Below, piece after piece: positions 11,445 to 19,077 of a stretch of 64,000 bases of DNA. The position numbers and the translations under genes were made by a program. The notes beneath the pieces were generated by a model that was not told where the DNA came from, ran no database searches, and saw only the letters and a list, made by a program, of their open reading frames with translations. Origin of the DNA: Qaidamihabitans albus (GTDB taxonomy: Bacteria; Actinomycetota; Actinomycetes; Mycobacteriales; Pseudonocardiaceae); the NCBI RefSeq assembly GCF_016464705.1, contig NZ_JAEHOB010000005.1, positions 186,001 through 250,000 of the forward strand, written 5' to 3'. Numbering within the stretch: position 1 is the first letter of the stretch; each line of letters opens with the position of its first letter.

Positions 11445-12080
11445 ATGGCAAGCAAGCCCAAGGCGCCGGCCCAGGGCAAGGCCCGCGGAGGCACCCTGAG
11501 CACGATCGGCGACGGGGAGCTCGGGTCGGCCGCACAGCGTGACCGGCGCAAGCGCATCCTCGACGCCACGCTCGCGCTCGCCGCCAAGGGCGGCTACGAC
11601 GCGGTGCAGATGCGGGCCGTCGCCGAACGCGCCGACGTCGCCCTCGGCACCCTCTACCGCTACTTCCCCTCCAAGATCCACCTGCTCGTCTCGGGCCTGG
11701 CGCGTGAGTTCGAACAGGCGCAGGACAAGCTCGACCGCGGCTCGATCCCCGGCGACACGCCGACCGAACGGCTGCTGTTCGTCCTCGGCCGCAACACCCG
11801 GCTGATGCAGCGCGACCCGCATCTGACCGAGGCGATGGTGCGGGCGTTCATGTTCGCCGACACCACCGCGGCCGCCGAGGTGGAGCTGGTCGGCCGCCTC
11901 ATGGAGAGCATGTTCGCCAAGGCGATGGGCATCGACGACCCGACCGAGCACGACCGCGCGGTCTTCCATGTGATCGCCGACGTGTGGATGGCCAACCTGG
12001 TGGCCTGGGTGACCCGGCGCGCGTCGGCCACCGACGTCGCCAACCGCCTCGAACTCTCGGTGCACCTGCTGCTCGACTAG
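11445..12080 (+). CDS. kstR: TetR-family repressor of sterol catabolism KstR
   Basis: 211 residues. The helix-turn-helix block RRKRILDATLALAAKGGYDAV...VALGTLYRYFPSK and the C-terminal region (LTEAMVRAFMFAD, VWMANLVAWVTRRASATDV) follow M. tuberculosis KstR (Rv3574) closely. The family represses sterol uptake and side-chain and ring degradation genes and releases DNA on binding a steroid CoA thioester. Context agrees: divergent fadE34, two KstR sites in the shared intergenic region, and another at the chsE1 operon. I chose the ATG at 11445 because AAGGGG is 8 nt upstream; an in-frame ATG two codons earlier lies too close to it. Confidence 0.93.
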   Translation: MASKPKAPAQGKARGGTLSTIGDGELGSAAQRDRRKRILDATLALAAKGGYDAVQMRAVAERADVALGTLYRYFPSKIHLLVSGLAREFEQAQDKLDRGSIPGDTPTERLLFVLGRNTRLMQRDPHLTEAMVRAFMFADTTAAAEVELVGRLMESMFAKAMGIDDPTEHDRAVFHVIADVWMANLVAWVTRRASATDVANRLELSVHLLLD

Positions 12081-12085
12081 GGACC

Positions 12086-12130
12086 CTCGTGAGTGCGCAC
12101 GCGAGTGAGAACTCGTGCAGCCACTCACGA
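12086..12130. repeat. Intergenic palindrome, copy 2
   Basis: About 45 bp, outer arms CTCGTGAGTG and CACTCACGA, with a less perfect centre (GCGAGTGAGAACTCGTG). It occupies the gap between the stop codons of kstR (5 bp away) and the convergent LLM oxidoreductase gene (11 bp away), where a bidirectional terminator would sit. Confidence 0.85.
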
Positions 12131-12141
12131 CGGTCGCGGGC

Positions 12142-13131
12142 TCAGGCGGTGAGCTTGGGCAGCACGTCCCGGCCGAAGACCTCGAGCCACTCCTCCTGGT
12201 TGCGGCCCACGTTGTGCACGTAGATGCGGTTGAAGCCGGCGTCGACGAACTTCTGCAGCGCCGCGCGGTGCACGTCCGGGTCCGAGGAGACCACCATGCG
12301 GCCCTCGAAGTCCTCGGGCCGGACCAGCTTGGCCATCTGCTCGAAGTCGAACGGCGAGCGGACGTCGGCCTTCGGGAACTTCATCCCGCCGTTCGGCCAC
12401 TGCTCCAGCGCGTTCTTCCAGGCCTCGTCGTCGGTCGCGGCCCACGACAGGTGCACCTGCAACAGCTTCGGCATGGCGTCCGGGTCCTTGCCCGCCTTCC
12501 GCGCCCCCTTGCCGAAGTTGTCCAGGATGCCGGCGAGCTTCTCCAGCGAGGCGCCGGGCGTGATCAGCCCGTCGGCCAGCTCGCCGGTCTTGCGGGAGGT
12601 GTACGGGCCCGCCGAGGCGATGTAGACCGGCGGTGGCGCGTCCGGCAGGGTCCACAGCCGCGTGGTGTGCAGCTTGAAGAACTCACCGCTGTGCTTGACA
12701 TCCTTGCCGCTGAACAGCTTGTTGATGATCTCCAGCGCCTCGAACATCCGGCGCACCCGCTCGGGCGCCTCCGGCCAGTAGCCGCCGACGATGTGCTCGT
12801 TGAGTGCCTCGCCCGAGCCGATGCCCAGCCAGGTCCGCCCGGGGTAGGTGGCCTCCAGCGTCGCGGCGGCCTGCGCGACCATCGCGGGATGCTGCCGGAA
12901 CGACGGGCAGGTCACACCGGGACCGAGGTCACCGGTGGTGTTCTCGGCGAGCGAGGCCAGCACGCTCCACACGAACGAGGCCTCACCCTGCGCCGGTACC
13001 CACGGCTGGAAGTGGTCGGCGGCCATCTGCCCGGAGAACCCGTGCCGCTCGGCCAGCGCGGCGAGCTGCACGGACTCCCTCGGCGCGAACTGCTCGAGCG
13101 CGGCCGCGATGCCGATCTGGACTTCACTCAC
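12142..13131 (-). CDS. F420-dependent LLM-class oxidoreductase (Fgd-like)
   Basis: 329 residues of luciferase-like monooxygenase (LLM) type. Visible are FSGQMAADHFQPWVPAQGEASFVW near the N-terminus, RTWLGIGSGEALNEH and PPPVYIASAGPYTSRKTGELADG. This pattern is the subgroup containing F420-dependent glucose-6-phosphate dehydrogenase and relatives, which transfer hydride between cofactor F420 and a sugar or alcohol; the true substrate cannot be read off. I chose the GTG at 13131, which has GGTGGAG about 6 nt upstream; a GTG four codons earlier has no spacing for a ribosome site. It converges on kstR across a palindromic repeat. Confidence 0.85.
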   Translation of the reverse strand: MSEVQIGIAAALEQFAPRESVQLAALAERHGFSGQMAADHFQPWVPAQGEASFVWSVLASLAENTTGDLGPGVTCPSFRQHPAMVAQAAATLEATYPGRTWLGIGSGEALNEHIVGGYWPEAPERVRRMFEALEIINKLFSGKDVKHSGEFFKLHTTRLWTLPDAPPPVYIASAGPYTSRKTGELADGLITPGASLEKLAGILDNFGKGARKAGKDPDAMPKLLQVHLSWAATDDEAWKNALEQWPNGGMKFPKADVRSPFDFEQMAKLVRPEDFEGRMVVSSDPDVHRAALQKFVDAGFNRIYVHNVGRNQEEWLEVFGRDVLPKLTA

Positions 13132-13202
13132 GAACTGCTCCACCCTTCTGCGTGCCCCGGTTGCCTCCGCTGCTCAACCTACCCCCGGGACCGCCGCGCA
13201 GG

Positions 13203-14033
13203 TCATCGATGCCGTTCCATGATCGCCGCGAGCTCGTCCAGCCTGCGCAGCGTCTCGCTCTCCGGCTTCGTGCCGAGCAGGAAGGTGACCCGCTCGACAC
13301 CGGCGTCGGCCCAGCGGGCGATCCGCTCCTCGTCGCGGCCGGCGCCGAAGATGCTCACGGGCAGGCCGGGCCTGCCCTGTTCGGCGAGCCGGTCACGGAC
13401 CCGGTTGATCTCGTCGGGCTCGGTGTGCGGCCGGGGCAGCCAGCCGTCGCCGTGCTCGGCGAGCCGGGCGAGCGCGGCCGGGCTCTCCCCGCCGATGTAG
13501 ATGGGCGGGTGCGGCCGCTGTACCGGCTTCGGCCACGAGAACGCCGGGCCGAACTCGACGTGCTTGCCGTGGAACTCCGCCTCGTCCCGCGTCCAGATCG
13601 CCTTCAGGGCCTGCAGCTGCTCGTTCAGCAGCGCGCCGCGGGTGCGCGGGTCGGTGCCGTGGTCGCGCATCTCCTCGCGGTTCCAGCCCACCCCGACGCC
13701 GAAGAGGAACCGGCCACCGGAGAGCAAGTCCAGGCTGGCGACCTCCTTGGCGGTGTGGAAGACGTCGCGCTGGATCAGCAGGGCGACCCCGGTGCCGAGC
13801 AGCAGCCGCTCCGACGCCGTCGCGGCCGCCGTCAGCGCGACGAACGGGTCGAGCGTGCGGTAGTACACCCGGGGCATCTCGCCGCCGCCCGGGTAGGGCG
13901 TCTCCCTGCTGGCGGGGATGTGCGAGTGCTCGGCGAGGAAGAGCGAGTCGAAGCCACGCTCCTCCAGCGCACTGGCCAGCGCGTCCGGCCGGATGCCCTC
14001 ATCGGTCACGAAGGTGGAGATCCCGAACTTCAT
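13203..14033 (-). CDS. F420-dependent LLM-class oxidoreductase
   Basis: 276 residues, a second luciferase-like protein of a different subfamily from the neighbour (start MKFGISTFVTDEGIRPD, core GVGVGWNREEMRDHGTDPRTRG, and PPIYIGGESPAALARLAEHGDGW). This resembles the TIGR03619-type actinobacterial family predicted to use F420. The substrate is unknown. It starts at ATG 14033 with a weak GAAGA upstream and is followed by the other LLM gene about 70 bp downstream on the same strand, so the two may be co-transcribed. No sterol-type operator is seen in front of it. Confidence 0.85.
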   Translation of the reverse strand: MKFGISTFVTDEGIRPDALASALEERGFDSLFLAEHSHIPASRETPYPGGGEMPRVYYRTLDPFVALTAAATASERLLLGTGVALLIQRDVFHTAKEVASLDLLSGGRFLFGVGVGWNREEMRDHGTDPRTRGALLNEQLQALKAIWTRDEAEFHGKHVEFGPAFSWPKPVQRPHPPIYIGGESPAALARLAEHGDGWLPRPHTEPDEINRVRDRLAEQGRPGLPVSIFGAGRDEERIARWADAGVERVTFLLGTKPESETLRRLDELAAIMERHR

Positions 14034-14082
14034 ATGATCTTCGAACCCGCGAACCCCCGCCTTTGTTCCCACTGGAGCGGGG

Positions 14083-17000
14083 TCAGACGTTGCGGCGGTA
14101 CTGGCCGCCCACCTCGAAGAAGGCCTCCGTGATCTGGCCGAGCGAGCACACTCGTGCGGCGTCCATGAGCACGGCGAAGACGTTGTCACCGCGCGTGGCC
14201 GCCTCCCGCAGCGCCCGCAGCGCCGCCTGCGCCTCGTCGTGGTGCCTGCGCTGGAAGTCGGCGAGCCGCTTCAGCTGCGAGCGCTTCTCGTCCTCGGTTG
14301 CCCTGGCCAGTTCGACCTCGACCTCGTCGTCCTCGGGGTGCGGGTTGCGGAACGTGTTCACCCCGACGATCGGCAGCGAGCCGTCGTGCTTGAGCCGCTC
14401 GTAGGTGATCGACTCGTCCTGGATCTTGCCGCGCTGGTAGCCGGTCTCCATCGCGCCGAGCACGCCGCCCCGCTCGGAGATGCGGTCGAACTCCGTGAGC
14501 ACGGCCTCCTCCACCAGATCGGTCAGCTCGTCGATGATGAACGAGCCCTGTAGCGGGTTCTCGTTCTTCGAAAGGCCCCACTCCTTGTTGACGATCATCT
14601 GGATGGCCATCGCGCGGCGCACCGAGCTCTCCGTCGGCGTCGTGATCGCCTCGTCGTAGGCGTTGGTGTGCAACGAGTTCGCGTTGTCGTACAGCGCGCA
14701 CAGCGCCTGCAGCGTGGTGCGGATGTCGTTGAAGCTCATCTCCTGCGCGTGCAGCGAGCGGCCCGAGGTCTGCACGTGGTACTTGAGCTTCTGCGAACGC
14801 TCGTTGGCTCCGTAACGCTCCTTCATCGCGATCGCCCAGACGCGGCGGGCGACCCGGCCGAGCACCGAGTACTCGGCGTCCATGCCGTTGGAGAAGAAGA
14901 ACGACAGGTTCGGCGCGAAGTCGTCGATGTCCATCCCGCGCGCCAGGTAGGACTCCACGTAGGTGAACCCGTTGGCGAGGGTGAACGCGAGCTGCGAGAT
15001 CGGGTTCGCCCCGGCCTCGGCGATGTGGTAGCCGGAGATGGACACCGAGTAGAAGTTGCGCACCCCGTGCTCGATGAACCACTCCTGGATGTCGGACATC
15101 ATCCGCAGCGAGAACTCGGTGGAGAAGATGCAGGTATTCTGCCCCTGGTCCTCCTTGAGGATGTCGGCCTGCACGGTGCCCCGCACGTTGCGCAGTGCCC
15201 ACTCGCGCAGCTCGGCCAGCTCCCGCTCGTCCGGCTGCCTGCCGTGCTCGGCGACGAACGCGTCGACGCGCTGGTCGATGGCCGTGTTGAGGAAGAACGC
15301 CAGGATCGTCGGCGCCGGGCCGTTGATGGTCATCGACACCGAGGTGCTCGGCGAGGTGAGGTCGAACCCCTCGTAGAGCACCTCCATGTCCTCGAGCGTG
15401 GCGATGGAGACCCCGGACGTGCCGACCTTGCCGTAGATGTCCGGCCGCGTGTCGGGGTCGTGGCCGTAGAGCGTCACCGAGTCGAACGCGGTCGAGAGCC
15501 GCTTCGCCTCGGAGTCGGCCGAGAGGTACTTGAACCGCCGGTTGGTGCGGAACGGGTCGCCCTCGCCCGCGAACATCCGCGCCGGATCCTCCCCTTCCCG
15601 CTTGAACGGGAAGACCCCTGCCGTGTAGGGGAAGTAGCCGGGAACGTGCTCGCGGCGCAGGAAGGACAGCAGCTCGCCACGGTCGGTGTAGCGCGGCAGC
15701 GCCACCCGCGGGATGCGGCTGCCGGAGAGCGTGTCCCGCCAAAGCTGGGTGTGCAGCTCCTTGTCGCGCACCGTGAACACCAGCTCCTCGCCCCGGTAGG
15801 ACTCGGCCAGCTCGTCGTAGCCGCGCAGCAGCTCGGCGATGTCACCGTCCACAGCGGACTCGGCCGACCCGAGCAGCCGGTCGATCGCCCCGGTGTCGGC
15901 TCCGTCGGCTGCCAGCGCGTCGCGCGCGGCCGCGAGGTGATCCCTCGCGCGCACGGCCTCGACCTGCCGCCGGGTGCGCTCGTGGTAGCCGCGGACCGTG
16001 TCGGCGATATCGGCGAGGTAGCGCGTGCGGTTGGCCGGGATGATGGTGCTGACCTCGGTGGAGACCTTGCCCGGCACCGCGGGCAGCGTTCCGGGCGACA
16101 CCGAGAGGCCACGGTCGGCGAGCAGGTCGCGCAGATGCTGGTACAGCGCGGTCACGCCGTCGTCGTTGAACTTCGCGGCGCTCGTGCCGAACACGGGCAT
16201 GTCCTCCGGGTCGGCGCCGAACGCCTCCCGGTTGCGCACGAGCTGGCGGGCGACGTCACGCCGGGCGTCCTCGGCGCCGCGCCGCTCGAACTTGTTGATG
16301 GCGACCACGTCCGCGAAATCGAGCATGTCGATCTTCTCGAGCTGTGACGCCGCGCCGAACTCCGGCGTCATGACGTACAGCGACGCCTCGGCGTGATCGA
16401 TGATGCCCGCGTCGCCCTGTCCGATACCGGGCGTCTCGACGATCACCAGGTCGTAGCCCGCCGCCTTGCACGCGAGGATCGAGTCGTCCAGGCCGGCCGG
16501 GATCTCCCCGCTCGCCGTCCGCGTCGCCATCGAGCGGAAGTAGACGGACGAGCCGTCGAGGCAGTTCATCCGGATCCGGTCTCCCAGCAGGGCGCCACCG
16601 CCACGGCGGCGCGACGGGTCGACCGCGAGCACGGCGATCCGCAGCTTGTCCTCCTGGTCGAGCCGGAAGCGGCGCACCAGCTCGTCGGTCAGCGAGGACT
16701 TGCCCGAGCCACCGGTGCCCGTGATCCCCAGCACGGGCACCGTGCGCGACCTCGCGGCCTCGGTGATCGCACTGAGCCACTCCGCCGGAAGCACCTGCTG
16801 CTGCAACCGGGTGATGACGCGCGCGAGCGTCGGCATGTCCCCGGAGAGCAGCCGCTCGATCGAGCCGCCTGGCTCGGCCGCGAGGTCCACGTCGCAGGCC
16901 CGGATCATCGAGTTGATCATGCCGGGCAGCCCCATCTCGAGGCCGTCGTCCGGCGAGAAGATCCGGGCGACACCGCGCGAGTGCAGCAGCTCGATCTCCT

Positions 17001-17319
17001 CGCGGACGATGACGCCGCCACCGCCACCGAAGACCTTGATGTGGCCCGCGCCGCGCTCACGGAGCAGTTCGACCAGGTAGGAGAAGTACTCGACGTGGCC
17101 GCCCTGGTACGCGCTGATCGCCACGCCCTGCGCGTCCTCGGAGATGGCGGCCGTCACGACCTCGTCCACCGACCTGTTGTGCCCGAGGTGGACCACCTCG
17201 GCGCCCTGGGACTGCAGGATGCGCCGCATGATGTTGATGGACGCGTCGTGACCGTCGAACAGGCTCGACGAGGTCACGAACCGGACGGGATGCGCGGGCC
17301 GGTGCAGCTCGGTGGTCAT
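14083..17319 (-). CDS. icmF: Fused isobutyryl-CoA mutase IcmF
   Basis: 1078 residues in three parts: a cobalamin-binding domain with the base-off ligand motif DGHD (22-25, His24 being the expected cobalt ligand); a MeaI-type G-protein chaperone with P-loop GTGGSGKSS at 201-209; and the large acyl-CoA mutase TIM barrel from about 560 to the end. IcmF interconverts isobutyryl-CoA and n-butyryl-CoA with adenosylcobalamin; some members also act on pivalyl- or isovaleryl-CoA. The built-in GTPase loads and protects the cofactor. GGAGG lies unusually close to the ATG (one base spacer). It links valine or branched-chain breakdown with the butyryl-CoA pool, compatible with the acyl-CoA enzymes around it. 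Confidence 0.95.
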   Translation of the reverse strand: MTTELHRPAHPVRFVTSSSLFDGHDASINIMRRILQSQGAEVVHLGHNRSVDEVVTAAISEDAQGVAISAYQGGHVEYFSYLVELLRERGAGHIKVFGGGGGVIVREEIELLHSRGVARIFSPDDGLEMGLPGMINSMIRACDVDLAAEPGGSIERLLSGDMPTLARVITRLQQQVLPAEWLSAITEAARSRTVPVLGITGTGGSGKSSLTDELVRRFRLDQEDKLRIAVLAVDPSRRRGGGALLGDRIRMNCLDGSSVYFRSMATRTASGEIPAGLDDSILACKAAGYDLVIVETPGIGQGDAGIIDHAEASLYVMTPEFGAASQLEKIDMLDFADVVAINKFERRGAEDARRDVARQLVRNREAFGADPEDMPVFGTSAAKFNDDGVTALYQHLRDLLADRGLSVSPGTLPAVPGKVSTEVSTIIPANRTRYLADIADTVRGYHERTRRQVEAVRARDHLAAARDALAADGADTGAIDRLLGSAESAVDGDIAELLRGYDELAESYRGEELVFTVRDKELHTQLWRDTLSGSRIPRVALPRYTDRGELLSFLRREHVPGYFPYTAGVFPFKREGEDPARMFAGEGDPFRTNRRFKYLSADSEAKRLSTAFDSVTLYGHDPDTRPDIYGKVGTSGVSIATLEDMEVLYEGFDLTSPSTSVSMTINGPAPTILAFFLNTAIDQRVDAFVAEHGRQPDERELAELREWALRNVRGTVQADILKEDQGQNTCIFSTEFSLRMMSDIQEWFIEHGVRNFYSVSISGYHIAEAGANPISQLAFTLANGFTYVESYLARGMDIDDFAPNLSFFFSNGMDAEYSVLGRVARRVWAIAMKERYGANERSQKLKYHVQTSGRSLHAQEMSFNDIRTTLQALCALYDNANSLHTNAYDEAITTPTESSVRRAMAIQMIVNKEWGLSKNENPLQGSFIIDELTDLVEEAVLTEFDRISERGGVLGAMETGYQRGKIQDESITYERLKHDGSLPIVGVNTFRNPHPEDDEVEVELARATEDEKRSQLKRLADFQRRHHDEAQAALRALREAATRGDNVFAVLMDAARVCSLGQITEAFFEVGGQYRRNV

Positions 17320-17410
17320 GCCTCCAAAATACTTGGACTTCCTACTGTTTTAAAACCGAGCAGTGCCGTGACGGGCGTCTCAGCCCACTCGGAACCGATT
17401 CAGCGGCAGG

Positions 17411-18025
17411 TCAGCGCGCGGGAGTCGCCGAGCGCATCGCGATCCACTGCCGCATCGCGTACTCGACCAGCGTGATGAGCGTCTGCTTGGTCGACTCCCT
17501 GTCGCGGGCGTCGCAGCGAACCAGCGGGATGCTCGGGTCCACCGACAGCGCTTCCCGCACGTCGTTCAGATCGTGCTGCAGCACGCCGTCGAACGTGTTG
17601 ACGCCGACGATGTAGGGCAGGCCCCGGTCCTCGAAGAAGTCCACCGGGGCGAACGAGTCGGCGAGGCGCCTGGTGTCGGCGAGGACGACCGCGCCGATCG
17701 CACCCCGGACGAGGTCGTCCCACATGAACCAGAAGCGCTGCTGACCCGGCGTGCCGAACAAGTACAGGATCAGGTCCTCGTCGAGCGACACCCGGCCGAA
17801 GTCCATGGCCACCGTGGTCGTCGACTTGTTCGGCGTCGCGTCGAGGTTGTCGATGCCGGCACTGGCGTCCGTCATCATCGCCTCGGTCGTCAGCGGCACG
17901 ATCTCCGACACCGAACCGACGAACGTCGTCTTGCCCGCACCGAACCCGCCCGCCACGACGATCTTGGCCGACGTCATGGTCTTCGGCGCGGATTCCCGCG
18001 GTGCCTTAAAGCCGACGGAGTCCAC
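17411..18025 (-). CDS. cvnD: Conservon small GTPase-like ATP/GTP-binding protein CvnD
   Basis: 204 residues with a Ras-like fold: P-loop GGFGAGKTT at 26-34, FGTPGQQRF (switch II-like) and GVNTFDG in place of NKxD. It is the last gene of a cvnA-cvnB-cvnC-cvnD conservon, found many times in streptomycetes and their relatives, where CvnD is thought to act with the roadblock protein CvnB and membrane kinase-like CvnA in a G-protein-like signalling complex. The GTG start at 18025 lies inside the end of cvnC (20-bp overlap). A later in-frame ATG (MTSAKIVV) is possible, but the longer start fits family N-termini. Confidence 0.9.
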   Translation of the reverse strand: MDSVGFKAPRESAPKTMTSAKIVVAGGFGAGKTTFVGSVSEIVPLTTEAMMTDASAGIDNLDATPNKSTTTVAMDFGRVSLDEDLILYLFGTPGQQRFWFMWDDLVRGAIGAVVLADTRRLADSFAPVDFFEDRGLPYIVGVNTFDGVLQHDLNDVREALSVDPSIPLVRCDARDRESTKQTLITLVEYAMRQWIAMRSATPAR

Positions 18026-18617
18026 TCAAAACCCTTTCCATCAACATCAAATGCGCCTCGGCGCCCTCGTCGCCGGAGATCGTCTTGTGTACGGTGACCA
18101 GCCCCGCGTCGGCCGCGTCACTGATCAGCACCCTGGCGACACCGAAGGGCACGCGCAGGATCGCGGCGATCTCCGCGACCGATCGCGGGTTCCGGCACTC
18201 CTCCATGATCAGCTGGTGCTCGAGCTGGTCGGGCACCGCCATCAAAGCACCATCCCGCGTGGAGACCAAGGTCTCCAGTTCCAGCGGGTGGTTCGCCTTC
18301 GTCCGTCCCCCGGTAATGGCGTAGGGGCGTACGAACCCCGTCTCTTCTGCTGGAGGCAACGGGACGGCTTCGGCCGACACAGGCTGCTCCTCTCCGGTTG
18401 TGTGCCAGGCGCCGGCAGGGTTGCCGGCACCTGTGTGCGCCTCGGTGGGTGAGGTCGCCCGGCGGGGCTGTTCCTGCTGTTCACGCCGGCCACCGGGTTC
18501 GGCCCTGTCCTTCCTGTGCTTCCGACGGCCGCGACCGGAGCCCAGCGCGAAGGAATCGACCACGTCCTCGAACGTGCTCGCCTCCTCGTCGCCGGAGTAT
18601 CCAGGCCCCGTGCTCAT
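18006..18617 (-). CDS. cvnC: Conservon protein CvnC (DUF742)
   Basis: 203 residues. The first half is charged and probably disordered. The second half (from about 95) is the DUF742 domain with FVRPYAITGGRTK, LVSTRDG and a winged-helix-like stretch SVAEIAAILRVPFGVARVLISD, which suggests DNA or protein binding. It is the third gene of the conservon. The ATG is 7 bp after the cvnB stop and the 3' end overlaps cvnD. The function of DUF742 in conservons is not settled. Confidence 0.9.
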   Translation of the reverse strand: MSTGPGYSGDEEASTFEDVVDSFALGSGRGRRKHRKDRAEPGGRREQQEQPRRATSPTEAHTGAGNPAGAWHTTGEEQPVSAEAVPLPPAEETGFVRPYAITGGRTKANHPLELETLVSTRDGALMAVPDQLEHQLIMEECRNPRSVAEIAAILRVPFGVARVLISDAADAGLVTVHKTISGDEGAEAHLMLMERVLSGLRRL

Positions 18618-18624
18618 CGGAGCA

Positions 18625-19077
18625 TCATCCCACCGGTTCGCCGATCAGCGAGCCGCCCGCTCCCTGCAGCTGCGCCCGCAGTTCGGGGGTGAGGATCTGG
18701 CCGACCCGGTCGACGAGCAAGGTCATCTCATAGGCCACCTGACCGATGTCGCAGTTCGGCGCGGCGAGCACGGCCAGGCACGAACCGTCGCTGATCGACA
18801 TCAGCACCATGATGCCGAGCTCCATCTCGACGACCGTCTCGTTGACCGCGCCCGCCTCGAAGCAGCGCGCCGCGCCCTGGGTGAGACTGACCAGGCCGGA
18901 CGCCACGGCGGCCAGCTGGTCGGCCCGGTCGAGCGGCAGGCGGTTCGACGAGGTGAGCAGGAGGCCGTCCGCCGACACGACCACCGCGTGCGCGACACCC
19001 GGCACCCGCTCGGCGAAGTCGTTCACCAGCCATCCGAACTGGTTCTGCTGGGGCTGAGCCCGATCCGGCGCGGTCAT
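18625..19077 (-). CDS. cvnB: Conservon roadblock/LC7 protein CvnB
   Basis: 150 residues, one roadblock/LC7 domain (FGWLVNDFAERVPGVAHAVVVSADGLLLTSS; later GIMVLMSISDGSCLAVLA). Roadblock proteins dimerise and act as GTPase-activating or scaffold partners of small G proteins such as CvnD. The ATG overlaps the cvnA stop (ATGA), implying translational coupling. Confidence 0.92.
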   Translation of the reverse strand: MTAPDRAQPQQNQFGWLVNDFAERVPGVAHAVVVSADGLLLTSSNRLPLDRADQLAAVASGLVSLTQGAARCFEAGAVNETVVEMELGIMVLMSISDGSCLAVLAAPNCDIGQVAYEMTLLVDRVGQILTPELRAQLQGAGGSLIGEPVG